Positions 9,038 through 19,562 of a stretch of 57,848 nucleotides of DNA are shown here, piece by piece (the first letter of the stretch is position 1; the number at the start of each line of letters is the position of its first letter). The stretch covers positions 1 through 57,848 of the forward strand of contig NZ_ANOH01000334.1 in assembly GCF_000346505.1 (NCBI RefSeq), read 5' to 3'. Position numbers and translations under genes: made by a program. This stretch comes from Aporhodopirellula sallentina SM41. Its GTDB lineage: Bacteria > Planctomycetota > Planctomycetia > Pirellulales > Pirellulaceae. The notes below the pieces were generated by a model. That model did no database searches and was not told the DNA's origin. It saw nothing but the letters and a program-made list of their open reading frames with translations.

Positions 9038-10588
9038 GTGAATAACCCGTGTCGCCTCTTTGGCGTTTGTCTGGCCCTTTTGTTTGCGTTGTTGTTTGGT
9101 GACACGAACGCTCGCGCGGCGAGTGACGAGACACCCAATGTGATCTTGATTTTCGCCGACGACCTCGGTCCCGGGATGCTCGGTTGCTACGGGCAGCGCG
9201 TCGTCGAAACGCCCAACATCGATCGGTTGGCACGCGAAGGGATGAAGTTCAACAACTACTACGGTGGTGTTTATTGTGCGCCGGCAAGATGGACGTTGTT
9301 GACCGGTATGCATGACGGACGACGCGGCGGGTGGGCGCAGACTCGCGCGGGGGTGCCGATCTATCGCGACTCGGGACGAATTACTGAGGAACAGTACCAA
9401 AAACAACTCACCAAACTGAAAGCGGGCGCCAACCCGATCGCTCCCAACGAAGTGTTCCTTGCGCAAATCGCACAAAAAGCCGGTTACCAGACGGCTCAAT
9501 TCGGGAAGCTCGATCGCGGCTTTCTGACCTGGCATGAACGCGTGAAGCGTTTCGGGTGGGATTTCTATGAAGGGTATTACGACCACCAGCGATGCCACGG
9601 TTTCTATCCGCCCTACCTGTGGCGAAACGGCGAACGATTTGATCTGCCCGGCAACGATCTGCCGGATTGCGGCAAGACGAGTGAGAAGGGAGATGAGCCC
9701 GTTGGCTATGGCGGCGAAACTTACTCGCAGAACGTGTTTATCAAAGGGATTTTGAAATACCTACGCGAGCACAAAGACGCCCCGTTCTTTCTCTACCACC
9801 CGACGCAATTGCCGCACGGTCCCGTCGCGATTCCGGAACTGCATCCTGATTTCGCCGATCACCCGACGATGTCGCTCGCGGAGAAGAAGTACGCGTCGAT
9901 GGTGAAGATGCTCGATGATCATGTCGGGTTGATTATGTCCGAATTGCAGGAACTCGGTATCGATGAAAAGACGATGGTGGTCTTCACTTCGGACAACGGG
10001 CACGAGCTGTATTACGGTCCAAAGTCTCAGTTCAAACAGGGCCTACTTCCCAACGGGGAGAAGGTCAACGTGACGGACAAGAAGTGGCGAACGTCTGAGC
10101 ATGGTGACGTCTTCGACGGTGCCGGTGGCCGCGCGGGATTGAAACGAAGTGGTTTCCAAGGCGGCATACAATGTCCGTTGATCGTGCGTTGGCCGGGACG
10201 GGTCGCGGCGGGCAGTGAAACCGATCTGCTAGCGGCGCATTACGATTTTCTAGCCACGCTCGCAGATCTCGTTGGCGTTGAAAAGCCAACGGGCAAAGAC
10301 GGCGTGTCGTATCTGCCGACTCTGCTAGGGAAACCGCAAACAGAAACGCACGACTACGTGGTCGTGAACAATCGTTTTACGCAGATGGGCAGCAGTGCGT
10401 TAATCACCGGCGAAGGGATGAAACTCGTCGAAGCAGACCGGAAGCAAGGTTTGTATCAACTCTATGACATCGTCGCGGACAACGAGGAACGCAACGATTT
10501 GGCCGCCAAGTATCCCGAGAAGGTCGAGGTGCTCAAGCAAGCTCTGCAATCGCAACTCGACTCGCCACGACCTGATTTGGCCGAATAG
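9038..10588 (+). CDS. Secreted sulfatase (arylsulfatase family, CAPAR active site)
   Basis: 516 aa from a GTG at 9038, chosen because it opens a signal peptide (LFGVCLALLFALLFG, cleavage near ARAASDE) and has GCAGG 8 bases upstream; the frame stays open 101 codons more, but that part runs through a palindromic repeat. The metal-binding FADD lies near 39-42 and the formylglycine motif is CAPAR with Cys80, which must be oxidised by a sulfatase-modifying enzyme. Further type-I sulfatase features: FTSDNGHE and a Lys-rich C-terminal substrate region. It would remove sulfate esters from polysaccharide or other substrates outside the cytoplasm; substrate not predictable by eye. Confidence 0.9.
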   Translation: MNNPCRLFGVCLALLFALLFGDTNARAASDETPNVILIFADDLGPGMLGCYGQRVVETPNIDRLAREGMKFNNYYGGVYCAPARWTLLTGMHDGRRGGWAQTRAGVPIYRDSGRITEEQYQKQLTKLKAGANPIAPNEVFLAQIAQKAGYQTAQFGKLDRGFLTWHERVKRFGWDFYEGYYDHQRCHGFYPPYLWRNGERFDLPGNDLPDCGKTSEKGDEPVGYGGETYSQNVFIKGILKYLREHKDAPFFLYHPTQLPHGPVAIPELHPDFADHPTMSLAEKKYASMVKMLDDHVGLIMSELQELGIDEKTMVVFTSDNGHELYYGPKSQFKQGLLPNGEKVNVTDKKWRTSEHGDVFDGAGGRAGLKRSGFQGGIQCPLIVRWPGRVAAGSETDLLAAHYDFLATLADLVGVEKPTGKDGVSYLPTLLGKPQTETHDYVVVNNRFTQMGSSALITGEGMKLVEADRKQGLYQLYDIVADNEERNDLAAKYPEKVEVLKQALQSQLDSPRPDLAE

Positions 10589-10663
10589 GCGTAGTGGATC
10601 TTGTTGAAGATCCTGCTGCATGAGGATCTTTGACGAGATCCACTACCGGAAGAGATTTCACGT
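10578..10663 (-). repeat. Palindromic element family A, copy 2 (opposite orientation)
   Basis: Hairpin core at 10591-10646, same 56-bp length as copy 1, outer stem with one G-T mismatch, inner AGATCCT/AGGATCT. Read on the minus strand it is preceded by ATCTCTTCC as in copy 1. It begins 2 bases after the stop codon of the sulfatase at 9038-10588, so that gene is bracketed by inverted copies (8.7 and 10.6 kb). Confidence 0.85.
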
Positions 10664-10694
10664 GTTCGATTCCTGTGGCTGATTGCGCGAGCGA

Positions 10695-12494
10695 TCAGCG
10701 GACGGTGACGGAGATCGAGTCGGAATTCCCTGAACGTGAGAAGGTCTTGGGCGACTGATTGGCGACCGGGAACGCGTCGTCCCATGAGTAGACGGAAATC
10801 GTCGCTTTGCCGGGGCGATGTGCCGTGATCTCGCCGAATTTGTTGACCGAAACAACGGACGTGTCGCTCGACTCCCAAACCACGCCGTTGCGGGTTGCGT
10901 TGGAAGGGACAACGTCCACCGAGAGTTGGGCGGTCTCGCCTCGAGGAAGAACAACCGGCGGGGTGAGAACCTGCAATTCTTTCACCGCGACGTATTGGTG
11001 TTCAGCGAGGACCTTGCCGAGACGTTCGTAACCGGCCCGTTGCTCGTCGGTGAGTTCGTCGATCTTCAATCCGCTGTGATAGAACTTCTTCCAACCCGGC
11101 CCTTGAACTTTCGTGTCACCCATCTTTTCAAAAGGATCAACGCGAAGGTCAAAAAAGCGTCCGTCCGGGTAATAGCGGTCGGGTGCGTAGCGTTTGAAAT
11201 GCTTGTCGAACGCGTAGGCGAGGACCTCCGACGGATCGGTCATCGGACGGTTGTGGTTGTACCAAACGTACGACGCGTCACGGTGTTCTTGGGAATCGCC
11301 GAGCATTTGTGACCAGAAACTGATTCCGTCGAGATCGTCCGCGTTGGGAATTTCGATTTGGGCCGCGTCGCAGAGTGTTGGATGAATGTCCGCTAGATCG
11401 ACCAAGCCGTCGCAAACACGCGGATGGTCGGGTGTCCCGACGGGGACCGTTCCGGGGAGTGAAAGAATCAATGGGACGTGGGTTCCGTTGTCGGTTGTGC
11501 TGCCTTTTCCGCCTGGATATTGCGTCCCGTCAGGAAGGATGTGGGTGAACGGTTCTTTCGTTCCGTTGTCGCCCATGACCACGATCAGTGTGTTCTCACG
11601 GAGGCCGAGACGATCGACTTGGTCGATAACCTTGCCGATCAATTTATCGGTGTAGGCGATCATGTCGGGGAAATACTTCTTCTCGTCGTTGCGGCGTCCG
11701 TTTGGGGATCGGCTCATCGCGTCGAACTCATCGAACGCCGTGGCGGGAACCGTGTCGGGCGTCGGCATGTGTTCGTCATGGAGGAGCATCATTGGATAGT
11801 AGAGAAAGAACGGTTCGTTTTGATGTCGCTTGAGGAAGTCGAGTGCGAATCGGTTGCAGATATCCGGCCCGTACCAACGTCGACCGGTCTCGGGATCGAT
11901 GTCACTTTTGTTGCCAAAGTTGATCACATCACCGTTGATCACCATGTTGGGATTGATGTATCGACGGCCTTCGGTGACGACATCAAAACAACAGTATTCG
12001 TCCCATCCGAATTCCGAGATGTAGCTTTCGCCGGGGATCTCAACGGTGCCGCGGGTTTGCTTCCATTTCCCGGTCATGCCGGTCGCGTATCCGGCGCGTT
12101 GAAACAGGTCGCCAAAGGTGATGTCGGACGCGTGTTGCCCTTTGCTGACGAGGTGGTTTCGGTTGTTGTACTTGCCACTCATCAGCGTCGTTCGGGTCGG
12201 CTCACACAGCGGGTAAGCAAACGCGTAGTCGCAACGGACGCCTTGGCGTGCGAGTTGGTCGATGCGTGGCGTTTCAAAGATGACGTTCTCGAAACCTGCG
12301 GCTTCGGACGAAATGCGGTTCGCCCCGTAAGCGGTCACGCCATAGTGGCTGAGGTCGTCGATCAAGATGAAGACGACGTTTCGGTGGGTGACGTCTGCTG
12401 CGGAGGCGGTTGAGACCGCAGTGAGTGTCGGCAGAGAAACGGCGACGAGTAGAAACGTCGCAAGCGGACGGAAGATAGCGGGCAGAAAGAACAT
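10695..12494 (-). CDS. Secreted sulfatase with C-terminal bacterial Ig-like domain
   Basis: 599 aa. Signal peptide (FLLVAVSLPTLTAVSTASAAD, about 1-34), metal-binding FILIDD near 42-47, active-site CEPTR with formylglycine Cys97, and HxxxP/GDNGTKE elements of type-I sulfatases. After the catalytic domain, from about residue 500, there is a BIG2-type Ig-like domain (PPVVLPRGETAQLSV ... GVVWESSDTSVVSV ... GKATISV), which often mediates carbohydrate or surface binding. Convergent with the sulfatase at 9038-10588, from which it is separated by a family A repeat. Probably acts outside the cell on a sulfated glycan. Confidence 0.9.
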   Translation of the reverse strand: MFFLPAIFRPLATFLLVAVSLPTLTAVSTASAADVTHRNVVFILIDDLSHYGVTAYGANRISSEAAGFENVIFETPRIDQLARQGVRCDYAFAYPLCEPTRTTLMSGKYNNRNHLVSKGQHASDITFGDLFQRAGYATGMTGKWKQTRGTVEIPGESYISEFGWDEYCCFDVVTEGRRYINPNMVINGDVINFGNKSDIDPETGRRWYGPDICNRFALDFLKRHQNEPFFLYYPMMLLHDEHMPTPDTVPATAFDEFDAMSRSPNGRRNDEKKYFPDMIAYTDKLIGKVIDQVDRLGLRENTLIVVMGDNGTKEPFTHILPDGTQYPGGKGSTTDNGTHVPLILSLPGTVPVGTPDHPRVCDGLVDLADIHPTLCDAAQIEIPNADDLDGISFWSQMLGDSQEHRDASYVWYNHNRPMTDPSEVLAYAFDKHFKRYAPDRYYPDGRFFDLRVDPFEKMGDTKVQGPGWKKFYHSGLKIDELTDEQRAGYERLGKVLAEHQYVAVKELQVLTPPVVLPRGETAQLSVDVVPSNATRNGVVWESSDTSVVSVNKFGEITAHRPGKATISVYSWDDAFPVANQSPKTFSRSGNSDSISVTVR

Positions 12495-12519
12495 TGGTGG
12501 GGCAGTGTTCGCGGAGAGT

Positions 12520-12615
12520 GGGGATGCCGGAACTTCGCTTCGCTCGGTCCGGCCTACAACTTGGTTCGGCCTACCACTTAACCCGGCCTACAACCTATTC
12601 CGGCCTGCAAGAGTG
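12520..12615. repeat. REP-like palindrome plus 17-bp tandem repeats
   Basis: A GCCGGA/TCCGGC palindrome (about 12522-12554) with a GC-rich loop runs into about 3.8 tandem units of 17 bp (CCGGCCTACAACTTGGT type) at 12549-12613. It lies upstream of the BIG2 sulfatase and downstream of the FmdB gene, both on the minus strand. Confidence 0.7.
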
Positions 12616-12701
12616 TGTTCTCTGCGTAGGCTGGATGAAGGAGGATTTGCGACGCGCATCCGGCAGCGGGACTGTCTGAAAACAGCCAATGCCCGATCGG
12701 C

Positions 12702-12998
12702 TCAGTCGGCTTTCTTGGCTGGTTTGCTGCTGGAGTCTTTGCTTTTGGATTTGTCCGATCCGGAGCTGGAGTCGGACTTCTTCGCGTCGGCTTTGGCACC
12801 TTTCTTGTAGCTCTCGCTACGGTAATCGGTTTGGTAGAAGCCGCTTCCTTTGAAGACGATCGCGGCGCCGGTTCCGAATTGCCGTTTCAGTTTCTTCTTT
12901 TTGCACTCAGGGCATTTCGTTTCGGGGTCGTCGTTAATGCCTTGGAAGATTTCAAGCTCGTGACCGCAGGCTTCACAAAGGTAATCGTAAGTTGGCAT
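12702..12998 (-). CDS. FmdB-family zinc-ribbon protein
   Basis: 98 aa. N-terminal zinc ribbon with two Cys pairs (CEAC at about 8-11 and CPEC at 34-37) in the order typical of the FmdB/putative regulatory protein family (opening MPTYDYLCEACGHE). The motif GSGFYQTDYR follows, and the tail is a Lys/Ser-rich low-complexity stretch. Members of this family are frequent next to chaperone or regulatory genes; its function here is unknown. It follows grpE by 84 bp on the same strand and may be the last gene of the chaperone operon. Confidence 0.85.
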   Translation of the reverse strand: MPTYDYLCEACGHELEIFQGINDDPETKCPECKKKKLKRQFGTGAAIVFKGSGFYQTDYRSESYKKGAKADAKKSDSSSGSDKSKSKDSSSKPAKKAD

Positions 12999-13082
12999 GG
13001 AAGTGGTTGCCGCAAGGATGTGAAAAAGGGACAGGGGAGATTGTTTGGTTGTTCCGGGACGCCGGTCGGAGGACGACCCGGG

Positions 13083-13691
13083 CTATGGTGCGCCGGTGCT
13101 GACGACGACTTGGGCGGGCCGGATCACTCGGCCGTGCATCGTGAAACCGCTGACGGCGACGTGAGCGACTTTGCCGGATTCGATTTCCGGATGCGGCATT
13201 TGCGAGATCGCTTCGTGGACGTTCGGATCGAATTCCTCTCCGTCGGCCGGAATCGGCTCAACACCGTACTTGCCGAGCGTATCGTCGAGTTGTTTGGCGA
13301 CCATGGCGACGCCTTCGCGAAGGCCTTGGGCGGTGTCGGTGGACTCGCTCGCGTTGGCTGCTTCGATGGCCCGGTTGAGGTTGTCGCGGACTTCGAGAAT
13401 ATCGTTGACCAACGGCATTGCTGCGAATTTGAGTTGGTCTTCGTAGTCGCGACGCATCCGTTTGCGGAAGTTCTCTGCTTCGGCTTGTGCCTGCAGGACT
13501 CGTTTGTCAGCCGCCTCGACCTCGCCTCGCAGACGGATCATTTCTTCGTCGCGGGTTTCCGGAGCGTTTTGCTCGTTCGCCGCGTCGAGTGATTCGTGTG
13601 CTTGGTCAGCCGCTTCCTCAGCCGCACTGCGTGCCTCGGTTGCTTCTTCGCGTACGTCGTCGTTTTCAGGTTGAGAAGTAGTTTCGTTCAT
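13083..13691 (-). CDS. grpE: Nucleotide exchange factor GrpE
   Basis: 202 aa. Long acidic, Ala/Glu-rich N-terminal extension, then the coiled-coil region (RGEVEAADKRVLQAQAEAENF) with RKR basic cluster, and the beta-domain containing the GrpE signature around VHEAISQMPHPEIESGKVAHV. It promotes ADP release from DnaK. Starts only 2 bp after the dnaJ stop, so the two are almost certainly co-transcribed. dnaK itself is not in the window. Confidence 0.95.
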   Translation of the reverse strand: MNETTSQPENDDVREEATEARSAAEEAADQAHESLDAANEQNAPETRDEEMIRLRGEVEAADKRVLQAQAEAENFRKRMRRDYEDQLKFAAMPLVNDILEVRDNLNRAIEAANASESTDTAQGLREGVAMVAKQLDDTLGKYGVEPIPADGEEFDPNVHEAISQMPHPEIESGKVAHVAVSGFTMHGRVIRPAQVVVSTGAP

Positions 13692-13693
13692 AA

Positions 13694-14842
13694 TTATTTC
13701 GTTTCAGACTGGCTTTCCGGTTCGGGGTCGAAGAAATGCCTGAGCTTGTCGAGAAAGGAAGTTCGTTCGGGAAGGACGGCCTCGTGGTCGAGGTCGGCGA
13801 GTTGACGCAGTAGTTTTTCTTGGTCGGCGTTGAGCTTTTTGGGGACTTCGATAAACACCTGTACGAGCAAGTCGCCGTTGCGACCGCTGCGGTGATCGAT
13901 GATCCCTTGTCCTCGCACGGTGAATACATCGCCGCTCTGTGTTCCGGCGGGAACGGTCAGTTGGTGAGGTCCGTTGAGGGTGGGGACTTCAATTTCGGAA
14001 CCGAGTGCCGCCTGCGGATACGAGATCGGCAGTTGCAGGATGAGGTGCTTGCCGTCGCGTTTGAACAGTTCGTGAGGTTTGACCGAGATAAAGCAGTAGC
14101 AGTCCCCGGGAGGTCCGCCGTCAGGGCTCGGTTCGCCTTCGCCCTGCAGTCGGACCCGCATGCCGTCGTCGACGCCGGCGGGGATTTCGACGTTCAGTTC
14201 GGCTTTCTCGTTTTGCAGACCCGAGCCACGGCAATCGCCGCACGGTTGGCTGATCTGTTTGCCCGCACCTTGGCAGGTCGGGCAGGTGGTTTGGACGCGG
14301 AGGATACCGGCGGACTGGATGACTTGCCCTTGGCCGCCGCAGGTGGTGCAGGTGACCGGTTCGCTGCCGGGGGCGGCGCCACTGCCGGAGCAGGTTTCGC
14401 AGGCGACTCGCCGTCGGAACGCGATGTCTTTGTGGCAACCGCGGGCGGCTTCCTCGAGCGTCAGAGTGACGTCGCAGCGGATGTCCGCACCGGGGCGTAC
14501 TCGGCGACGTCCGCCGCCGCGGCGACCTCCACCGAAGAAGTCACCAAAGCCACCACCGAAGAGATCCCCGAAGGCTTCGAAGATATCTTCGACGTCGCCG
14601 TATTGGTGAGTGGAACCTTCCACGCCGGCGTGGCCATACTGATCGTAGCGTGCGCGTTTGTTTTGGTCGCTGAGGACTTCGTAGGCCTCGGTTGCTTCTT
14701 TAAACCGCTCGACGGCGTCTTCGTTCTTGTTCGTATCGGGGTGATACTTGATGGCCAATTTGCGGTAGGCACGGTCGATCTGTTGCTTGGTCGAAGACCT
14801 CTCAACGTTGAGGATTTCGTAGTAGCAAGTCTTGGTGGCCAT
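13694..14842 (-). CDS. dnaJ: Chaperone DnaJ (type I Hsp40)
   Basis: 382 aa co-chaperone that stimulates DnaK. J domain at the N-terminus with HPD in the KYHPDTN motif, Gly/Phe-rich linker containing FGGGFGDFFGGG, four CxxCxGxG-type zinc-binding repeats (CETCSGSG, CTTCGGQG, CPTCQGAG, CGDCRGSG) and the C-terminal substrate-binding domains. All four zinc modules are intact. The ATG at 14842 is preceded by no strong Shine-Dalgarno. Lies between groEL1 and grpE on the same strand. Confidence 0.96.
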   Translation of the reverse strand: MATKTCYYEILNVERSSTKQQIDRAYRKLAIKYHPDTNKNEDAVERFKEATEAYEVLSDQNKRARYDQYGHAGVEGSTHQYGDVEDIFEAFGDLFGGGFGDFFGGGRRGGGRRRVRPGADIRCDVTLTLEEAARGCHKDIAFRRRVACETCSGSGAAPGSEPVTCTTCGGQGQVIQSAGILRVQTTCPTCQGAGKQISQPCGDCRGSGLQNEKAELNVEIPAGVDDGMRVRLQGEGEPSPDGGPPGDCYCFISVKPHELFKRDGKHLILQLPISYPQAALGSEIEVPTLNGPHQLTVPAGTQSGDVFTVRGQGIIDHRSGRNGDLLVQVFIEVPKKLNADQEKLLRQLADLDHEAVLPERTSFLDKLRHFFDPEPESQSETK

Positions 14843-14875
14843 GGAACCGAATGTGTTGGGTGAGTCGTAATCGAA

Positions 14876-14906
14876 ACGGGCCGTTCGCCGATAGCGAACG
14901 GCCCGT
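14876..14906 (-). terminator. Terminator-like hairpin after groEL1
   Basis: Perfect 13-bp stem ACGGGCCGTTCGC/GCGAACGGCCCGT with a 5-base loop between the groEL1 stop and the dnaJ start. On the minus strand it is followed by TTTCG, a weak U tract, so it may attenuate rather than fully stop transcription into dnaJ. Confidence 0.65.
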
Positions 14907-15015
14907 CGTGTGGAAAAGTGATCGAATGCCGAGGGCGGTTTGGCCCGGTGCGATCACCTCATCCGGATCGAAATCCTGATGAGGCGAAACGCGAGTTTGG
15001 CGTTCTGAACTCGGA

Positions 15016-16638
15016 CTAGTTAATCACGCCTTCGACGGGGCGTTTGTCCTTGTCTTCTTGCTCGAAGTTGGTCACGAGTGCTTCGGTGGTCAACAACAAG
15101 CCGGCGATGCTGCTGGCGTTGATCAACGCGGTACGAACGACCTTCACGGGGTCGATGACGCCCGCTTTGATCATGTCGGTGTATTCGCCGGTGTGGGCGT
15201 TGTAACCGATCTTCGGATCGTTCTTCTGCAACACTTCGTCGACAACCACGCTGCCGTCGATTCCGCCGTTGTCGGCGATTTGACGCATTGGAGCGTCGAG
15301 TGCGCCGAGGACGATGTTGACACCAACCTTCTCGTCGCCACGAGCCTTCTTCAAGGCTGCTTCGACTGCTTCGCGGCAGTAAACCAGAGCCACGCCACCA
15401 CCAGGCAGGATGCCTTCTTCGACGGCGGCACGGGTTGCGTGCAGGGCGTCTTCGAGGCGTGCCTTGGTTTGTTTCATCTCAGCTTCGGTTTCGGCACCGA
15501 CGCTGATCACGGCAACACCACCGGCGAGTTTGGCAAGGCGTTCTTGGAACTTTTCCTTGTCGTAATCGCTGTCGGTTTGCTCGATCTGCGAACGGATTTG
15601 AGCGACTCGTTTGTCGATCTCTTCGCGTTTGCCGGAACCTTCGACGATGGTCGTGTGACCCTTGTCGATGGTGACCTTCTTGGCGCGGCCGAGTTGTTCG
15701 AGCGTGACGTTCTCGAGCTGGATGCCGAGGTCTTCGCTGATCAACGTTCCGCCGGTCAGCGTTGCGATGTCGCCGAGCATGGCTTTGCGGCGATCGCCGA
15801 AGCCAGGAGCCTTGACCGCACACACGTTGAGCGTGCCGCGGAGTTTGTTGACGACGAGCAGGGTGAGTGCTTCGGCGTCGACGTCTTCGGCGATGATCAA
15901 CAGTGGTTGGCCGGTTTGAGCGGCTTTCTCGAGCAACGGCACGAGGTCGCGAATGTTGCTGATCTTCTTCTCATAGAGCAGCACCAACGCGTTCTCGAGG
16001 TCGGCTTCCATCGAGCCGGGGTCGGTGATGAAGTAAGGCGAGATGTAACCCTTGTCGAACTGCATTCCGTCGACGTAATCGACTTCCATGCTGCGACTCT
16101 TGCCTTCTTCGACGGTGATCACGCCGTCCTTACCAACACGCTCGAGGGCGTCGGCGAGGAGGCTACCGATCTCGTTATCGTTGTTAGCCGAGATGGCACC
16201 GACCTGAGCGACTTCTTCTTTGCCGCTGACGGGGCGTCCCATTTCGACGAGGCGAGCACATGCCGCGTCGACAGCCTTTTCGATACCGCGGCGAATCGCG
16301 GTCGGGTTGCTGCCGGCGACGATGTTCCGCAGGCCTTCTTTGAAGATCGCACGTGCGAGAACGGTCGCAGTGGTGGTTCCGTCGCCTGCGAGGTCGCTGG
16401 TTTTCTGAGCGACTTCGATGACGAGTTTCGCACCCATGTTTTCGAACCGGTCTTCTAGTTCGACTTCTTTGGCGACGGTGACACCGTCTTTGGTGACGGT
16501 CGGTCCGCCGAACGATTTATCGATGATCACGTTACGACCGGTCGGGCCCATCGTGACTGCAACTGCGTTGGCGAGTTTGTCCACGCCGGCGAGCATGCGG
16601 GTTCGGGCGTGGTCCTCAAATAGCAACTGTTTTGCCAT
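15016..16638 (-). CDS. groEL1: Chaperonin GroEL, paralogue 1 (no Gly-Met tail)
   Basis: 540 aa 60-kDa chaperonin. The ATP-binding signatures [15 protein letters not shown] and [11 protein letters not shown] are intact, as is the late GGGVAL segment. In contrast to groEL2 (17174-18895), the C-terminus ends in a charged sequence ([15 protein letters not shown]) and lacks the Gly-Gly-Met repeats that line the cavity floor in canonical GroEL. Encoded directly after groES (52 bp gap), so it is the copy most tightly paired with the co-chaperonin. Probably a specialised paralogue. Confidence 0.95.
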   Translation of the reverse strand: MAKQLLFEDHARTRMLAGVDKLANAVAVTMGPTGRNVIIDKSFGGPTVTKDGVTVAKEVELEDRFENMGAKLVIEVAQKTSDLAGDGTTTATVLARAIFKEGLRNIVAGSNPTAIRRGIEKAVDAACARLVEMGRPVSGKEEVAQVGAISANNDNEIGSLLADALERVGKDGVITVEEGKSRSMEVDYVDGMQFDKGYISPYFITDPGSMEADLENALVLLYEKKISNIRDLVPLLEKAAQTGQPLLIIAEDVDAEALTLLVVNKLRGTLNVCAVKAPGFGDRRKAMLGDIATLTGGTLISEDLGIQLENVTLEQLGRAKKVTIDKGHTTIVEGSGKREEIDKRVAQIRSQIEQTDSDYDKEKFQERLAKLAGGVAVISVGAETEAEMKQTKARLEDALHATRAAVEEGILPGGGVALVYCREAVEAALKKARGDEKVGVNIVLGALDAPMRQIADNGGIDGSVVVDEVLQKNDPKIGYNAHTGEYTDMIKAGVIDPVKVVRTALINASSIAGLLLTTEALVTNFEQEDKDKRPVEGVIN

Positions 16639-16690
16639 GACTGAAGATTCCTAGGTAAATGGATGAAATGAAGCGAGAGGAACGAACGAA

Positions 16691-16996
16691 CTAGCCAATC
16701 TTGGCCAAGATGTCGCTCTCACGAAGGATCTTCATCTCTTCGCCGTCGACTTCGATTTCGCTTCCGCCGTACTTGCCGTAGATCACGATGTCGCCGACGG
16801 CAACGCTGAGTTCGCCACGGTTGCCGCTATCGAGCAATTTGCCAGGGCCGACTGCGACAACGGTTCCGCGTTGTGGTTTCTCACGAGCCGAGTCGGGGAG
16901 GACGATTCCGCCCGCGGTGGTTTCTTCGGCTTCGTTAGGTTGAACGATGACGCGGTCGTCGAGTGGGCGAAGACTGATGGTTTTGGTCGCTGCCAT
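16691..16996 (-). CDS. groES: Co-chaperonin GroES
   Basis: 101 aa. Begins [20 protein letters not shown], contains the mobile-loop region [21 protein letters not shown] that contacts GroEL, and ends with the [19 protein letters not shown] segment typical of GroES. It caps the chaperonin ring. It is the only groES in the window and sits between two groEL genes, so it may serve both. No CIRCE operator could be found upstream. Confidence 0.96.
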   Translation of the reverse strand: MAATKTISLRPLDDRVIVQPNEAEETTAGGIVLPDSAREKPQRGTVVAVGPGKLLDSGNRGELSVAVGDIVIYGKYGGSEIEVDGEEMKILRESDILAKIG

Positions 16997-17039
16997 GGGG
17001 AGAGTTCCTAAGTTGAAATTGAGTTAGTTGTGTTGGTTG

Positions 17040-17059
17040 CCACCGTCGACAAACGGTGG
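17040..17059. repeat. Small inverted repeat upstream of groES
   Basis: CCACCGT/ACGGTGG around a 6-base loop in the groES leader. Could be a regulatory hairpin; it is not a CIRCE element (no TTAGCACTC arm). Confidence 0.5.
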
Positions 17060-17081
17060 ATCGAATTTTTTGTTAGGGAAA

Positions 17082-17103
17082 CCACGCCCGCGATTGGGCG
17101 TGG
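17082..17103 (-). terminator. Terminator-like hairpin after groEL2
   Basis: Stem CCACGCCC/GGGCGTGG with a 6-base loop, 70 bases past the groEL2 stop on the minus strand, followed on that strand by GTTTCCC and further on by a run of six A in the minus-strand direction. Probably separates groEL2 from groES transcription at least partly. Confidence 0.5.
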
Positions 17104-17173
17104 CTGCTTTTGTCTCGAAAACGGACTCGTTGGGAGTGCGACGCCCCGGGAAAGGGGCGAGGCGGCTCGCGGT

Positions 17174-19087
<1,914 letters not shown>

Positions 19088-19149
19088 TCAAGCGAAGCAA
19101 GAACGGTCCCGTCGGTCAGACGGACAGAATCACCACGCGGTCACGTCCC

Positions 19150-19305
19150 ATGAGCAATCGGCGTGCCGGACGCGAGTTCTGTTTTGTAAGTCTTTTAATG
19201 GCAGTGGGTTGCGTGTTTGGGTGCGGTCCCGGTCGAGAGGGCCTCCCGTCGCGACGTGTCACGCTGGCAGTGAGCCGATTCCGGAACGTTTCCGGCGAGC
19301 GGTAA
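19150..19305 (+). CDS. Possible small lipoprotein
   Basis: 51 codons. The ATG at 19150 opens a sequence with an RR-containing n-region, a hydrophobic stretch (FVSLLMAVGCVFG) and a Cys followed by GPG, which resembles a lipobox, then a short basic tail. No Shine-Dalgarno that I can defend. It might also be the 5' remnant of a longer gene. Weak call, included because it precedes a plus-strand terminator. Confidence 0.25.
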   Translation: MSNRRAGREFCFVSLLMAVGCVFGCGPGREGLPSRRVTLAVSRFRNVSGER

Positions 19306-19448
19306 GGGGGGCCGTTCGGGTCCCGCTCGGCCGTCCCGAATGCGGCGTCGCATCGGTCGGCGACAGTGACCTGGCGAGATTAGAGCGCGCCCCTGAATGG
19401 GGGCGGCACCGAAGGCGGATTGAGATCGCAGCCCGGCCGATTAGAGAG

Positions 19449-19478
19449 ACGGCCTATCAAGGAGATAGGCCGTTTTGA
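19449..19478 (+). terminator. Perfect plus-strand terminator without an obvious gene
   Basis: 10-bp perfect stem ACGGCCTATC/GATAGGCCGT with a 5-base loop followed by TTTTG (arms 19449-19458 and 19464-19473). No plus-strand gene of normal size ends before it, so it may end a non-coding RNA or the small ORF at 19150. Confidence 0.65.
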
Positions 19479-19528
19479 AAGCGTTTCGGTCTGCGGTGTA
19501 GCTGCCGTCGCCAAGAACATGGCCATCT

Positions 19529-19549
19529 GTTGGGTGGTGCCGTTCGTCC
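19529..19549. repeat. Motif flanking the RAYT gene, right-hand (3') copy
   Basis: GTTGGGTGGTGCCGTTCGTC-type motif 14 bp past the transposase stop; near-identical to the two copies at 20793-20815 and 20849-20871 and in the same orientation on the plus strand. Confidence 0.65.
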
Positions 19550-19562
19550 TGTACGGACAGCC

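Noticed and set aside
13820-14863. 347-codon plus-strand frame opposite dnaJ
   Set aside because: Antisense shadow; the zinc-repeat pattern of DnaJ on the other strand explains its composition.
15058-16458. 466-codon plus-strand frame opposite groEL1
   Set aside because: Antisense shadow of the groEL1 gene, same reasoning.
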